Source: Nectonema munidae
Lineage: Eukaryota > Nematomorpha > Nectonematoida > Nectonematidae
Assembly (NCBI GenBank): GCA_030549495.1
Contig: JAUIRK010000150.1
Location: forward strand, 1-64,000
Length of the DNA stretch: 64,000 nt
Reading direction: 5' to 3'
Shown here piece by piece: positions 12,361-24,269 of this stretch; position 1 is the stretch's first letter; each line of letters begins with the position of its first letter. The notes under the pieces were generated by a model, which was not told where the DNA came from, did no database searches, and saw only the letters and a program-made list of their open reading frames with translations. Made by a program: the position numbers and the translations under genes.

Positions 12361-13394
12361 ATTTTCAAAAAATGGCTGCATATTAGGTATGTAGTAAAAA
12401 TATACTTTTTTTTTTGTATATTTTGGCTTATAATACTTTTTACAATCATCTTGAGTATGAAATATATATTAAAAAAAACAAAAGGTTTTATAAAATCTTT
12501 TGAAAATTTGTATGAGAGAAGGAACCAAGTTGAAAACTAATTGAAAAGAGAACATGTGATCAAAACAAATAATTAAAAAAAATATGTATCTTGACTAAAT
12601 GGAAGATCTACAATGTTCTAATGAACTAGGAATTGGTTTAATTATATAATATTAGATGCTTCAAAAAAGATTTTGACTGTGAAAAAGAAGTTCCTCTTTT
12701 ACAAATGAAAAATATTTAAATCTATAGCTTATCTTCTAGGATTTCAATTATCATTTAACTAAGATGGGTAGGAAATCTGAAAATTTAGAATAGGTTAGAT
12801 TTATCAAAAATGGCAAAGATGCAAATATGTGAGAATTTAGTCACTATCAAGATATTTTTAATTTAAATTGAATTTGTCCGTCTTTTTCCTTTTGTGTCAA
12901 AGAGATAATTTTTTAGATGAAGAACGTTTACAACTTTTTGTAATTGAACAATGAACATCACGAATGATTCATCAGAAAAAATCCTTTGAAATAAGATTGG
13001 TTGACAAATATTCAGGCCTCATAATAAAATACACGATACTGATAAAAAAGTCTAAGATCATCAAGAAGATTCACCAGAATGCTTTGAGAGAGGAAAAAAG
13101 TAATTTTATCCTTATAAAAAAATTTTCGAACACACATTGAAGAATATAAATTTCCAATGAAAAAAGAGCTACCAAGAAAGGATCATCATAGAATGAATAC
13201 CAAAATTACATACTGTAAATTATAATATGACGTAGAGACTACGAGCCGATAACGAATTTGTATCCAAAAAAATGGAGGTTCTATCGAGTTACATAAGTTA
13301 CTGTAGAATGAAATATTTTGAGTGAATTAAACACCTAAAGTTGGTTTATTAAATAAATTAAGAAAATAATTACCAGAGAAATATTGCAAGTAGA

Positions 13395-14270
13395 AGTTAT
13401 TTTTATGTTTATATATTTTTTTGACAGGTTTTATTGATTTCATAAAAAATGAACATCACCATTAAATTCTGCATACTTGAAATGTATAAAAAACTTTAAA
13501 AGAATAAAAATTTTAATTTTGACATGGGCTGTCATATATAAATTATTTTGTCAGGTTTGACTAATATTTATAAAAAAAGGAATATAACCATTAAACACAC
13601 CCTACTTGAAAATGGGTATATGTGTGTAAAATGCCTATACTTTCTATTAAATGTACTTCTCTAATTCAAAAAACCGTGCCTAATCCTTTCTTTTTAAGAT
13701 AAATCAATTTTTTGACAGTTTTGATTGATTTTTATAAAAAAATGAATATCACCACTGAATTACGCATACTTAAAAATGGGTATATATGTGTAAAAAACTT
13801 TATATTATTACTTAGATAAAAAGTTTCTTTTTAAGATGAGCTGCCATATATAAATCAAAATATAAATTTTTTTTTATATTTTTTCTATTTTATTTTATAT
13901 TTTCATATATAAAAAATGAATATCACCACTGAATTCAGCATATTTGAAAATGGGTATACATGTGTAAAAAACTTTATATACTTATTTAGATAAAAAGTTC
14001 CTTTTTGAGATGAGCTGTCACATTTAGATCAATTTTTTGACAGGTTTGATTGATTTTCATAAAAAATGAATATCACCACTGAATTCAGCATATTTAAAAA
14101 TGGGTATACATGTGTAAAAAACTTTATATAATTATTTAAATAAAAAGTTCCTTTTTGAGATGAGCTGTCAAATATAAATCAATTTTTTAACAGGTTTGTT
14201 GATTTTGATAAAAAAAAATGGACATCACCACTGAATTCAGCATATTTGAAATATATATGTAACATTAAAA
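13395..14270. repeat. Satellite B, about six units near 150 bp
   Basis: Each unit carries TTTTTTGACAGGTTTGATTG, then AATGAATATCACCACTGAAT, GGGTATACATGTGTAAAAAA and GATGAGCTGTCA. The units nearest the element end (from about 13860 to 14270) are most alike. Inverted copies of the same unit occur at 28690-28985 and a piece at 15540-15605, each just inside a related element end. Confidence 0.75.
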
Positions 14271-14375
14271 ATATTTATAAAAACTTATTAATATCTGAGA
14301 AAAATAGGGGGGGGGGCACTTTACGCCCCCCCAGCACCTGAGCGGACAAATTTTGCTCAGCACTAATAGGGCTAA

Positions 14376-15242
14376 ACGCGCAATCACTTTGTTTTTTCAT
14401 TGATGACACGGTGAGGGAATTTGATATTAAAAGGGAAAATTTTCTCCTATTCCTTACAGACGCAGCAAGATATAATATTTCTGCGTTTAAGAGTTTAAAA
14501 GTTATTTTTCCTAACATTTATCACATCACATGTTTTTCGCATCTTTTACATAACATTGCTCTTAAAATCCGAAGTTTCAATCCAGAAGTTGATGATTTGA
14601 TTTCGAGTGTGAAAGCACTGACAGTTAAAAATAAAACTAGAAGAAGCTGCTTTTTCGAAATCGGATATCCACCAGTTCCAATTATTACACGATGGGGTAG
14701 TTGGTTGGAAGCAGCGCTTTATTACTGCCGAAACTTGCCAAAAGTAAAAAAAATAATAGGAAGCATGGAGGAAGATGGAGGCATCCTTCTGAAAAATGCG
14801 AAAAAAGTTTAGAGCCAATAAATATTTCTCAGAAGCTAGTGAAAATCAAAAAAGAATATTCGGATAAATTGATTGAATTGATTGAAGATTCACAGAAAAT
14901 GTAACCTTCACAATTGAAGATGCTAGCGATGCTCTGAAAAATTTAACCTTCAATCAAGATTCATTGGGGATTCATTCATATTTGGATAAACGAGAAAATG
15001 AAAGTCAGATCGATAAGATCATGAAAATGGAAAATGAAAATATCGGCCCCGAGAGACATTTTTATCTACAAAAGTGTCCAGCTTCAACTTCAGAAGTGGA
15101 GAGATCATTTTCAAAGCTTAAAAAGCTACTCCAGAAGGATAGAAATTTTAATGCTGAAAATATTTACAATTACATGATTTACTATTATAATTGTGATGAT
15201 TTATTTTTTTCACTAATAAATCTTATTTCATTACAAAAATAG
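14376..15242 (+). pseudogene. hAT transposase, catalytic and C-terminal part
   Basis: The frame at 14411 reads FLLFLTDAARY, then CFSHLLHNIALKIRSFN, VKNKTRR, ITRWGSWLEAALYYC and NLPKVKKII. These are the core motifs of hAT transposases of the ZnF-like, CGGBP1-related group. The C-terminal dimerisation segment follows at 14964-15242 (CPASTSEVERSFSKLKKLL, then NIYNYMIYYYN). Frames change near 14800 and 14905-14960, so the gene is broken. About 85 bases after the stop the element ends at 15329. Confidence 0.85.
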
Positions 15243-15337
15243 CTATTATGATGGAAAAAAGTTTTTAGGTCCTATTTTGTTACTAAAAGTCATATTTTTG
15301 TAAAATAAGGTCATTTTTTGTTCGCCCTGCTTATAAG

Positions 15338-18270
15338 TGTGGTACAGAAACAAAGTAATGTAATACAAGACAAGACGTGTGTGTAGACGACTTCCAAGCA
15401 TTTAAACCAACCCTATTCGTGACGGGCTATTTTCATTTCCTCAGTGACGAGGGAGGGGGCTGTTTTAGCCCCCTTCGTTTTATCTTGATATATTGAATAT
15501 TTTTACACAATCTCGCTTGAACGCACTAAATAATTAATTGTGAATCTGATGGTGTCATTTATTTTTCAAAAAAATCAATCAAACCCGTCAAAAAAACTAA
15601 TCAATGCCAAATATATAAATTTCAAAATATATTATAAATTCCACATTTTTTGACATTAATATTGCCTTATTTCACAAATCAACTTTTGATGATTAATTCA
15701 CCCAAAATATTTTACCTGTCAGTAAATTTGCTTTCAGAGATCACTTAATGGCCACAACTTTTTCTCATTATATTAAAACAAACCAAAACATACACAGCAA
15801 ATCGAACATGAACACTTTGATTCTGAAAATACTTTTGTCACCCAAGATTTATATTGCGGTTACTGTTAACTTTGGTTAATTTGTGGTCAGATATTTTTTC
15901 ATAATTTTTTTCCCATTTAGCAAATCCACCTTTCTCTATTTCATCATGACATTATTTTTGTCAATATATACACATGTAATGAAAACTACATTTCAATGTG
16001 GTTAAAATGGTTATATATTTACTTAGTTCAACCCTACATTGACTTAATAATTTTCTTTCTTGATATAATAATGATTTTATCCCTAATAGAAATGGGACCA
16101 AATTTCCTTTCAAAGCGACCTGAGATCATGTTAGATAAAAGTTCAAAAAATCAAATTTTTATTTCCAATTAAAATTTTTCAATAATAGGCTATATATAAG
16201 ATATTTATATTATAATATATTTAATGATAAATAATAAATTCAGCAATAAAATTTTAATGAAAATTGTTGTAAAATTACATGGTGAAAAACATTACAAGCT
16301 GCTAATCTAACTAAATCGAGCACTTTTGAGATTGATTCTTTTCTCTATTTTATCCTTCCCTTAGTTTACTAAATGCTTATAATGTTTAAGGATTTATTAT
16401 ATTATAGAACATATAAACATATTGTTTTGTTCTTGTTTCAAATAATAATAAAAAATACCTAAAGCTCAATGGGACCCCTTTGTTTTGCTTACAAATACAG
16501 TCTCATCGTGTAGACTACTTCATTTTCCCATACTTTATATAATATCTAATTTTGCTCTTAATCCTAACCCTAACCTTAGTAGCTCTACTTCCATCAGAAA
16601 TTCATTTTGTGCGATCTATGTTCGAAAAAACCTTTTCAGATTTATTTAGCTCAGAATTTAAGCGATTTCATAACTTTTCTATCGAAGAATCTCTTTGTTG
16701 ATCCTGTCTTTTTTAATGAATATAATGTGTTGTATTATCACTGGTTATGAATAAATAACACTATAAATATTTGTTAGCCAATACCTTTTCAAAATTCTTG
16801 TTTTTGGCGAATCCATTCATAATCCTCAAAAGATTATTATATCGACGATATAAAAGCACTTTATTACCCGCAAGCCGTGGCTTTTTCTCCCGCTTTTTTA
16901 AGTGAATTGTGAGAAAATTTCGACCCATCAAAAACAACTTATTTTTTTCTTCGTTTCATCTAAATTTTGAAAATAAAAATATCTCTTGTGTTGTTTTTGA
17001 ATTTTGGTCGTTTTGTTAATTCGTGGAGATTTGTAGTGGCGTTATTTTGTTTTTGATCGAAATTTCAATTAACAGAAGCTTATACACTCAATGGTTGTTT
17101 TTCAATAAAAATAATAAATATTATAAACTATAATAATAAATTCTTTGTATTTCTTAAAAATTTTTTACATTTTTTGAAATTTTATGAAAATCTGTGAACG
17201 AACCATTTGCAATACTCAACAAGTATCATCGGCATCAAATTTGAGGAGAAATAAAAGGATTAACTCCAAACGGAAATCAAGGTCGAATTTTAGTGAAATT
17301 ATAATTGAAAAATGTTGACAAAATAATGAGGACGGGTAAGGAACTAACAAAATTAGGTTGGCGACAATTCTGAACGATCTTTTATATAATGCTATATAAA
17401 AACTATAAATTAACAATTATACTATCACAAAACAGGATTTTATTACAAAAAATGAAATTTTATAACTATTATTTCAATAAAAACATTATAAAAAAAATTG
17501 TGAATCTTAAAAAATTTCATTTACAATTTGAACAAATGTAATAGGTTTTTTTTACTATTGTTTTTTCCCTCCCTTTCTCGTACCTCTGGTTCAGCTTCGA
17601 ATCCAAATAACGAATCCTCTCTACTCGGTTTCGCAACTCGTCCGAATCGTAAAAATTCAGTAAACTGAATAGGAAAGGGGTTCCCCTTTTGCCCGTAGCT
17701 TGCTTTGGCAGCTCTAAAGAAAGTCTCTGAAAATTTTCTACCCCCTTTTTCGTACTTGGAATTTTTCGGCTTTGTTTTACTATTATCCGTTATTGTGCCT
17801 TATCTAAGTATTAGAAAAATAGCTTTCCCCTTCTTGAAGTCAAAATTTGGTTTTGGTTGGTTTTTCTACTCCTCCCTTGAATTGTTATACAAAATATTGT
17901 CTCGGGTTTACTTTTCCCAACTAATTCATCTCCTCAAATGTTGGCTAGACAAACATACACTACTTTAAAATTTCTCTGTGCTGTTTCGGAGGAATGTAGA
18001 GTAAGTGAACAGTAATTTGTATATAAAAATTTTGTTCAGTTTCAACAAGGCTAGTTGTTGTAGTTTTAGGTCTGAAAATATGTGTATAAAAGCGTGTCCT
18101 TTGTATCCCGAAGTTCCCTACACTAAATCATGGAAGTAAAATCTCCTAATACTCCACTAAGGTATATTAGTCGTACTCCCTTTTGACAATGTTAGTCCCC
18201 CAAAATAGTTTTTCGCTTAACCCAGAAATATAATCTGTTTTCAGTTGTAAGGCCTAGCTCTGTACAGTAT
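15338..18270. other. AT-rich intergenic with a satellite-element end at 15411
   Basis: CCCTATTCGTGACGGGC at 15411 matches the family end at 28549 and, more weakly, the end at 11116. A G-run/C-run hairpin (15451-15475) follows, and inverted satellite B sequence lies at 15540-15605. The rest shows no gene. The 17.6-18.0 kb stretch is a little richer in C and G but has no recognisable product. Confidence 0.5.
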
Positions 18271-18272
18271 AC

Positions 18273-18524
18273 TTAATTCGTATCGACCAGGTTAGAAGGA
18301 TCATAATTTTGTTCTACAATTACCTCTAAATTTGACAGTTGTTCATCAATTGTCACATATCTTTGAGGAAGAAAAATGTGAGCAATTAGAATAAAAAGTC
18401 GTGCTATTCTTATAGCAGTTTTTGTCTTTTTATCAAAACAATGAAAGGTGGATAAGCATAAACTGTTTCGTGTCATAGAAGCTCTGGAAAATGTTCCCTT
18501 CTTTTCATTGAACAAGTATTTCAT
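18273..18524 (-). pseudogene. piggyBac transposase fragment
   Basis: The 83-residue minus frame contains SMTRNSLCLSTFHCFDKKT, which fits the family's TMSRnrF..I....FDdk motif. PQRYVTIDEQL follows and fits the Y.P....iDEQL segment with the first catalytic Asp. The residues between the two motifs are shorter than usual. Nothing of the rest of the transposase is visible nearby, so this is a scrap. Confidence 0.5.
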
Positions 18525-18539
18525 ATTGATATATTGGTT

Positions 18540-19980
18540 TTTTGTTGTCCCATATGTTTTAAATATGTGTAAAGTTGAAATTTTAAAAGTAAGAAAATTT
18601 ATTTAGGTTTAAAATTTATTGTAAAATATATAAAAATTAAAAGTTTTGGTTTTTTTTAGTGATTAAAATTAAAAAATTTTGGTAAAAAATTAAAAATTTA
18701 AGTAAAAGTAGTGTTGAGTGTTTGATTTTTTATATTTTGTTGGTGGTGTTTGTCTGGTAAATATGTTTTTGTTTTGGTGGTATTTATTGGAGTGTTGTTT
18801 TAAATGGTATTGTGGTTGGGGGGAGATTGAAAAAGTTTTGAATTTGTTGAAATTGGTGGGAAGTTATTTTTATTAGGAGTTTGAATAATAATATAAAATA
18901 TTTTTTATGAAGAAGTGTAGATTTTATGTAAAATAAAAGTAATGTGTGATTATTCTGTAATTGGGTTGTTTTCCTTTTTTAAATATATATTATATTTTTT
19001 ATATTTTCATTTGTGGTATAATAAAAAAGTATAATATATATATGTTCTTTTTTTTATTGTTTATGTGGCTAATAATGATGCAGTATAGCTATAGGGGTGT
19101 GGGAAGGAAATTTCTGGCCCTCTAGAAAATGAGATAAGGTTGTGTTAATTTTAGTATTAGTTTATAAATTTAAAATTTGTTTAAATTTAGTTTCTATAAA
19201 TATAGTAGGTTATGTTTTTAAAATATATTGCTTAAAAAATTTTTTCTGATGAAGTTAAAAATTATTTGGAAAGATGAGTAAAACTTAAAATTTCTCTAGG
19301 TAGTGTAATAAATAAAAAAATTGTTTTGGAAAAAAGTTAAGAGCTCTCAATGTAAAGTGAATGTAAATAGATTAAAGTATTAATTCACTTATATAAAATA
19401 GGTATTGATTATAATGTTTTATTTGAAAATTTTAATTATTTGTAAAAGTGAGGTTATAAATAAAAATAATCTTTAATTATTTTTTATGTTTAATTTTTAA
19501 AATTGTGTAATATATAGTAAAAAGTTTTGATAAATATTTTATAAAAAAATTATTGTTATTTTTTAAATATCGGTGTATATTTTCTAAATGGTGTTGTTTT
19601 AGTTGTCTGAGTTATAAATAGAGGTTCCCTTCATAGTTTCTGTATCTGGTAAATGATTGATTTATGATTGATTGTTATTGTGTATTGATAAATCTTCGTA
19701 TAGATAGAAAAGATGATAAAGATTATACTCAATAGAAATTTTTTAGTTTAAAGTTTTTGTGAGAGTAATCAGGGAATAAAAAAAGTTATATATTAAAATA
19801 AATTTCAACTTGTGGATTAGATTAAAAATAAAAAATTTATATAATTTTTTCATAAAAATATTTTCATATTTTTTATATTTTTATAGGAAATTTTTTGAAA
19901 TTAATATATTATAAAAATTAAATCTTAAATCAATTATTTTCTCTAATTTAATTTAAGCTACTGGACCTTCTTGTAAGTTT
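18540..19980. other. Cytosine-poor, T/G/A-rich island
   Basis: The + strand here is almost free of C but rich in G and T, most clearly at 18700-18850. This strand asymmetry is unlike the flanks. I found no protein or rRNA motif. A nuclear copy of mitochondrial DNA is one possible source; an old repeat is another. Confidence 0.35.
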
Positions 19981-20324
19981 AATATACCTGGTCTTGCGAG
20001 GGTTAAAAAATTACGATAGATGAGTCCAAAAATAAAAATAAAAAAATATTCTAAAAATAAAATTTGAATGTGATATTGTAAGGATAGAAAAATTACCTTG
20101 AATTTCACTGTTAAAACTGCCGAGTAGGAAAAAGCAGATAATGAATAATTGTAGCATCTTTATCAAAAGGTTAAGATGAAATGATACACTTTTCTGCTTG
20201 ACTATACTATAAATTAAACTATTTATATATAGAACTTTATTTGATTGATAGGAAATAAACCAATTATATCAGTGGGTTCTAGTGATAAAGAAATTTATCT
20301 CTTATAGCACAACCCTAAAAACTA

Positions 20325-21215
20325 TCGAATCGTAATGAAACGTCAATTATCGGCCTCGCACTTCCTTTTGCGCATGTAAACAAAAGTTTCATGATCATCC
20401 TCAAATTTTGTAGAATTCTGATAGAACTCTTTATCGGGATAGGGAGAAGGACGATTCTTGCATCTAAAATTATGCTCATAGCAACTTGGTTATGTTTACA
20501 TTAGAAAATTTGTAAAACGTTCGCATCGTCATTGAATATTAGTAACGCTAGCAACTAAGGGTTCGTAATGAAACGTCATCTGTCATCACACTTCCTTTTG
20601 CGCGTGTAAACAAAAGTTTCATGGTGATCACCAAATTTTGTAGAATTCTGATAAAATCCTTTATCTGGATAGGGAGAAGGACCTTTCTTGCATCTAAAAT
20701 TATGCTCATAGCAACTTGGTTATGTTTACATTAGAAAATTTGTAAAACGTTCGCATCGTCATTGAATATTAGTAACGCTAGCAACTAAGGGTTCGTAATG
20801 AAACGTCATCTGTCATCACACTTCCTTTTGCGCGTGTAAACAAAAGTTTCATGGTGATCACCAAATTTTGTAGAATTCTGATAAAATCCTTTATCTGGAT
20901 AGGGAGAAGGACCTTTCTTGCATCTAAAATTATGCTCATAGCAACTTGGTTATGTTTACATTAGAAAATTTGTAAAACGTTCGCATCGTCATTGAATATT
21001 AGTAACGCTAGCAACTAAGGGTTCGTAATGAAGCGTCATCGAACTTTCTTTTCCGCGTGTAAACAAAAGTTTCATGATCATCACCAAATTTTGTAGAATT
21101 CTGATAGAACTCTTTATCTGGATGGGGAGAAGGACGATTCTTGCATCTAAAATTATGCTCATAGCAATTTGGTTATGTTTACCTTAGAAAATGTGTAAAA
21201 CGTGATTTTCTCTCG
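20325..21215. repeat. Tandem array of four 230-bp units
   Basis: Units begin at TTCGTAATGAAACGTCA and include GTAAACAAAAGTTTCATG and GGATAGGGAGAAGGAC. They start near 20328, 20561, 20791 and 21021. Units two and three (20561-20790 and 20791-21020) are identical base for base; the outer two are diverged. A lone relative sits at 3999-4080. Confidence 0.9.
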
Positions 21216-22098
21216 TAATCGATCGTAAAATGATTGCATATTTTCATATTAATGTATTATTAGAATTTAAAGATGTACTGCACAGGGGCGCACATCCTCA
21301 AAATTATTGGGGGCGAAATTTTTTTCTTGCAATTTTCAAAATTAGTGGTCTGGAAATACCACGGTAGACCAAATATTCAAGCAATCCTTTAAAATAGAGT
21401 GTATTCAACGCATACCTAAAGTCCTAAATTTATAAGACTACTTTATATTTTTTTTTACAAAATTCGTGAATTTAAATACTATACTTCCAGCGAAAATATT
21501 TTAATAAAATTTGCATATCGAATATAGTGCGCAGAAAAAATGCCCCCAATTAAAAAGTAGGAAAAAATGCCCCTGAAAAAAATGCCCCAATTTAAAATTA
21601 GGAAAAAATGCCCAACACAAAAAATTTCAAAAAATGGTTACAATTTTATATCAAAGAAATATTGTTAGACTCGCGCTAAGAATTTTTTTCAGCAAAAGTC
21701 ATAATCTTTATCACTACGTTTGTTACATTTTGTAACATTTGAAAACTTTAATTTTTCAAGTCAAGAAACTTTTTTCAAAAGTTAATTGGGAATGAATATT
21801 TTGACTATCTATTCAGTTTAAAAGCAAGAATGCTCTATTTGCTTAATATTTGAGCGGATATATTTTTTATAATGTTCGATTGTTAAATTTTATAAGTAAC
21901 ACTGTACATAACAAAATCACTTTTTTTAAGAAAATTTGTTGATTATTATAATAAAAATATAATATCGAAACAAAATGTTTCAGTTGTTTAAAATGTGCTT
22001 GATCTATTTATGACAGCTGTCAGAATTTTATTTGTAGACAAATATTCAAAAAACCGCAATAATTTTCTTTTCTCGTATACTTTGATTTATGTTAATTT

Positions 22099-22503
22099 GG
22101 TCCTCGGACATTTCGCCCCATTATTTTCATAAGACTGTTCGTCTCATGGACAAATTCGCCCCATTATTTTCATAAGACAGTTCGTCCCATGGACAATTCG
22201 CCCCATTATTTTCATAAGACAGTTCGTCCCATGGACAATTCGCCCCATTATTTTGATAAGACATTTTGTTTCATGGACAATTCCCCCCGTTATTTTCATA
22301 AGACATTTTGTCTCATGGACAATTTAAAAAAATTTAGAGATAAAATGATTAATTTGAAATAATTTAATAGAGATAAAATAAACAATATAAAATTTTTTAA
22401 TAATTTTACATATATAATAATAAGCAAAGATGGATGAAACTAATAGCCTATGAGACAATTAGTCAGGGGGCAAATTGTCTATGGGGCGAAATGTCTGTCG
22501 ACC
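22099..22503. mobile_element. MITE with minisatellite core
   Basis: The left end GGTCCTCGGACATTTCGCCC and the inverse of the right end (GGTCGACAGACATTTCGCCC) match over about 23 bp. The flanks GTTAATTT and GTTATTTA agree at six of eight bases, suggesting an 8-bp duplication. The left half is a 42-bp tandem repeat. No coding. Confidence 0.6.
22104..22325. repeat. 42-bp minisatellite, about five units
   Basis: The unit reads TTCGCCCCATTATTTTCATA followed by AGACAGTTCGTCCCATGGAC and AA. Two central units are identical; the outer ones vary. It is built from the MITE's own terminal sequence. Confidence 0.85.
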
Positions 22504-22644
22504 GTTATTTAAATAATTTTTTAATTATTAGGAGCTACTTAAACGTTGGCTTTTGCTGCTTATAAAAACTTGAAAATATCAAATAAACTCCAATTCTTTA
22601 TGCCTCCTATTATTTTGAAATTATTCTGAGAACAGACGGTTCCA

Positions 22645-23170
22645 TTTTAAAATAGTGAAAATTGCTTTATTAGTTTATTTTGTTTCCTTTCTCTCTTATG
22701 TTAATTATGTATGAAATTTTTCAATTTTGAGTAAAAGGTAAGGTGCAGCGTGTGTATTTTCATTGATAAGGCACTGATGTACCGCTTATGTCAAACTATG
22801 AACAAATTCGTATCGATGAGGAATCGAATCCAGAGGCTTCCGTGCTATGTCCATCATCTCAACCAACCTGCCATGCCGCCCATAGAGTATGCTGTAGGGG
22901 ATACGTCAAATTAGTTTTCAAAAAACTTAAGTTATGCTCTAAAATTTTTTAGTTTTTTTTGAAGCTCTATAACTTTTTCTGATCGACTTTTTTTCCTTAA
23001 AAGTTATTTAAAAGGCAAATCATTGCAAAATGTTAACAGTTATTTTACTTTTTGTAGCTTGTATCAATTTAGCTTTTAAAGTATTTTTGAATGATGCTGA
23101 GTAAAATGAAATAATGCGATCTTAATTTTTTGTTTGCACAATTATAACTTCGTTTTATACCCTTGCCCCT
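22645..23170 (-). mobile_element. Dispersed repeat containing a tRNA-like SINE head, copy 1
   Basis: On the minus strand, TGGCAGGTTGGTTGAGA (22873-22857) resembles an A box and GGATTCGATTCC (22831-22820) a B box, at tRNA spacing. The same 500-bp block, including sequence on both sides of the tRNA-like part, recurs at 44600-45620. The repeat is therefore larger than the SINE head alone. Confidence 0.6.
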
Positions 23171-24269
23171 GAATCAATCACATTTTTTCATATAAACATC
23201 GCAGGGTGTTTAGTAGACTCTTTGCCTTTAGACTACATTCACTCATATAAAACTATCCAACATTCAGTTATTTGTTTTCTCTATGAATCAAATATCCTTT
23301 CATCAATTCCTGTAATGTGCCTGGTAGACTACTTCATTTTTCAAATGAAAAGCCTATTGCACCCCCTAACATTTTTGGATTTTTTTAAACTAGTGTATAT
23401 TCGATGGTTGTAGGTAAAAATGCCCCCTGAAAAAATGCCCCGGAAAAAATGCCCCCAATTAAAAAGTAGGAAAAAATGCCCCCTAATTTTTGATTTTCAT
23501 GCTTTTTTTTAACTATATAAATATTTTTATTTGGTACCACGAAAGGCTAAATTTCTAAAATTTCTTAATCTATATGGTTTTTTTCTTTATAAAGTTCTTG
23601 ATTACAATAGCAAAGGTGCAGATTTGTGGGAATGTGTTCTTAAAATCAGTTAAAACACAAATTATATTTAGAAAGTGTTCTGATACACACAAAGTCCAAA
23701 AATATTTGCTGTTTTATAAATTTTTTTTTGTATTTAAAAAATTTTCCTATTCTGAGTTTTTTAGTTTACTTTAATTAAATTTTAAATGTTTTAGATGAAA
23801 AGTTAACTTTTTGTTTTTTATTACAAAAAATCTTTATTTGACATAACTTTTTAAAAAAAAAATTTTTTTTTTAATTTTAATTAATAATTTTTTGAAATTT
23901 TTCGTGTTGGGGCATTTTTTCCTAATTTTAAATTGGAGAATTTTTTTCGGTTGCATTTTTATTGGGGGTTCCTACTTTTTAATTGGGGCATTTTTTCCGG
24001 GGGTATTTTTTCTGCGCACCATATTCGATATGCAAATTTAATTAAAATATTTTCGCTGGAAGTATAGTATTTAAATTCACCAAATTTGTAAAAAAAAATA
24101 TAAAGTAGTTTTTAAATTTAGGAATGCGCTGAATACACTCTATTTTAAACTATTGCTTGAATATTTGGTCTCCCGTGGTATTTCCAGACCACTAATTTTG
24201 AAAATTGCAACAAAAAAATTTCGCCCCCCCCAATAATTTTGAGGATGTGCGCCCCTACATGAAAGGTGT

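Larger units (their letters stand above)
11116..14371. mobile_element. piggyBac-like element carrying two satellite arrays
   Basis: The left end reads TTAA/CCCTATTAGTGCTG at 11112-11129. The right end inverted reads CCCTATTAGTGCTGAGC, ending at 14371 and followed by CTAA. CCC ends with TTAA-like flanks fit the piggyBac superfamily. Just inside each end is a G-run/C-run hairpin (11128-11159 and 14309-14332). There is no transposase; the inside is two satellite arrays (11510-12360 and 13395-14270) separated by AT-rich DNA. It interrupts the hAT transposase. Removing it joins to an open stretch reading FIDDTVREFDIKRENFLLFL, as expected for the host transposase. Confidence 0.65.
4129..15329 (+). 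mobile_element. hAT transposon enlarged to 11.2 kb by nested insertions
   Basis: The two ends read CAGGGCGATC at 4129 and TTCGCCCTG at 15329 (inverted: CAGGGCGAAC). Both are flanked by the identical 8-bp duplication CTTATAAG (4121-4128 and 15330-15337), as expected for hAT. The transposase pieces lie at 10465-11115 and 14376-15242. The bulk of the element is younger DNA: a MITE at 4231-4454, a MITE-like repeat at 5232-5782, a piggyBac at 7022-10095 with its own MITE, and a satellite-bearing element at 11116-14371. The shared TIR is short, 8 bp. CTTATAAG is its own reverse complement, so the duplication is slightly weaker evidence than usual. Confidence 0.6.
21283..24257. mobile_element. 3-kb DNA element with about 350-bp terminal inverted repeats
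   Basis: AGGGGCGCACATCCTCAAAA at 21284 is mirrored at the right end (inverse ending at 24256-24257). The arms stay closely similar for about 350 bp, to the GTAGGAAAAAATGCCCC blocks at 21540-21630 and 23905-24010. The CAGGGGCGCAC start looks hAT-like, but the flanking 8-mers (GTACTGCA, CATGAAAG) do not match. No transposase is present. The middle holds a MITE (22099-22503) and a SINE-like repeat (22645-23170). A third GTAGGAAAAAATGCCCC block at 23415-23485 forms an inner inverted pair with the right arm. Confidence 0.7.

Noticed and set aside
16560-16577. CCTAACCCTAACCTTAG, resembling telomere repeat
   Set aside because: Only two to three units; chance or a tiny remnant, no array.
17600-17620. 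GCTTCGAATCC, like a tRNA B box
   Set aside because: No A box or tRNA fold upstream.
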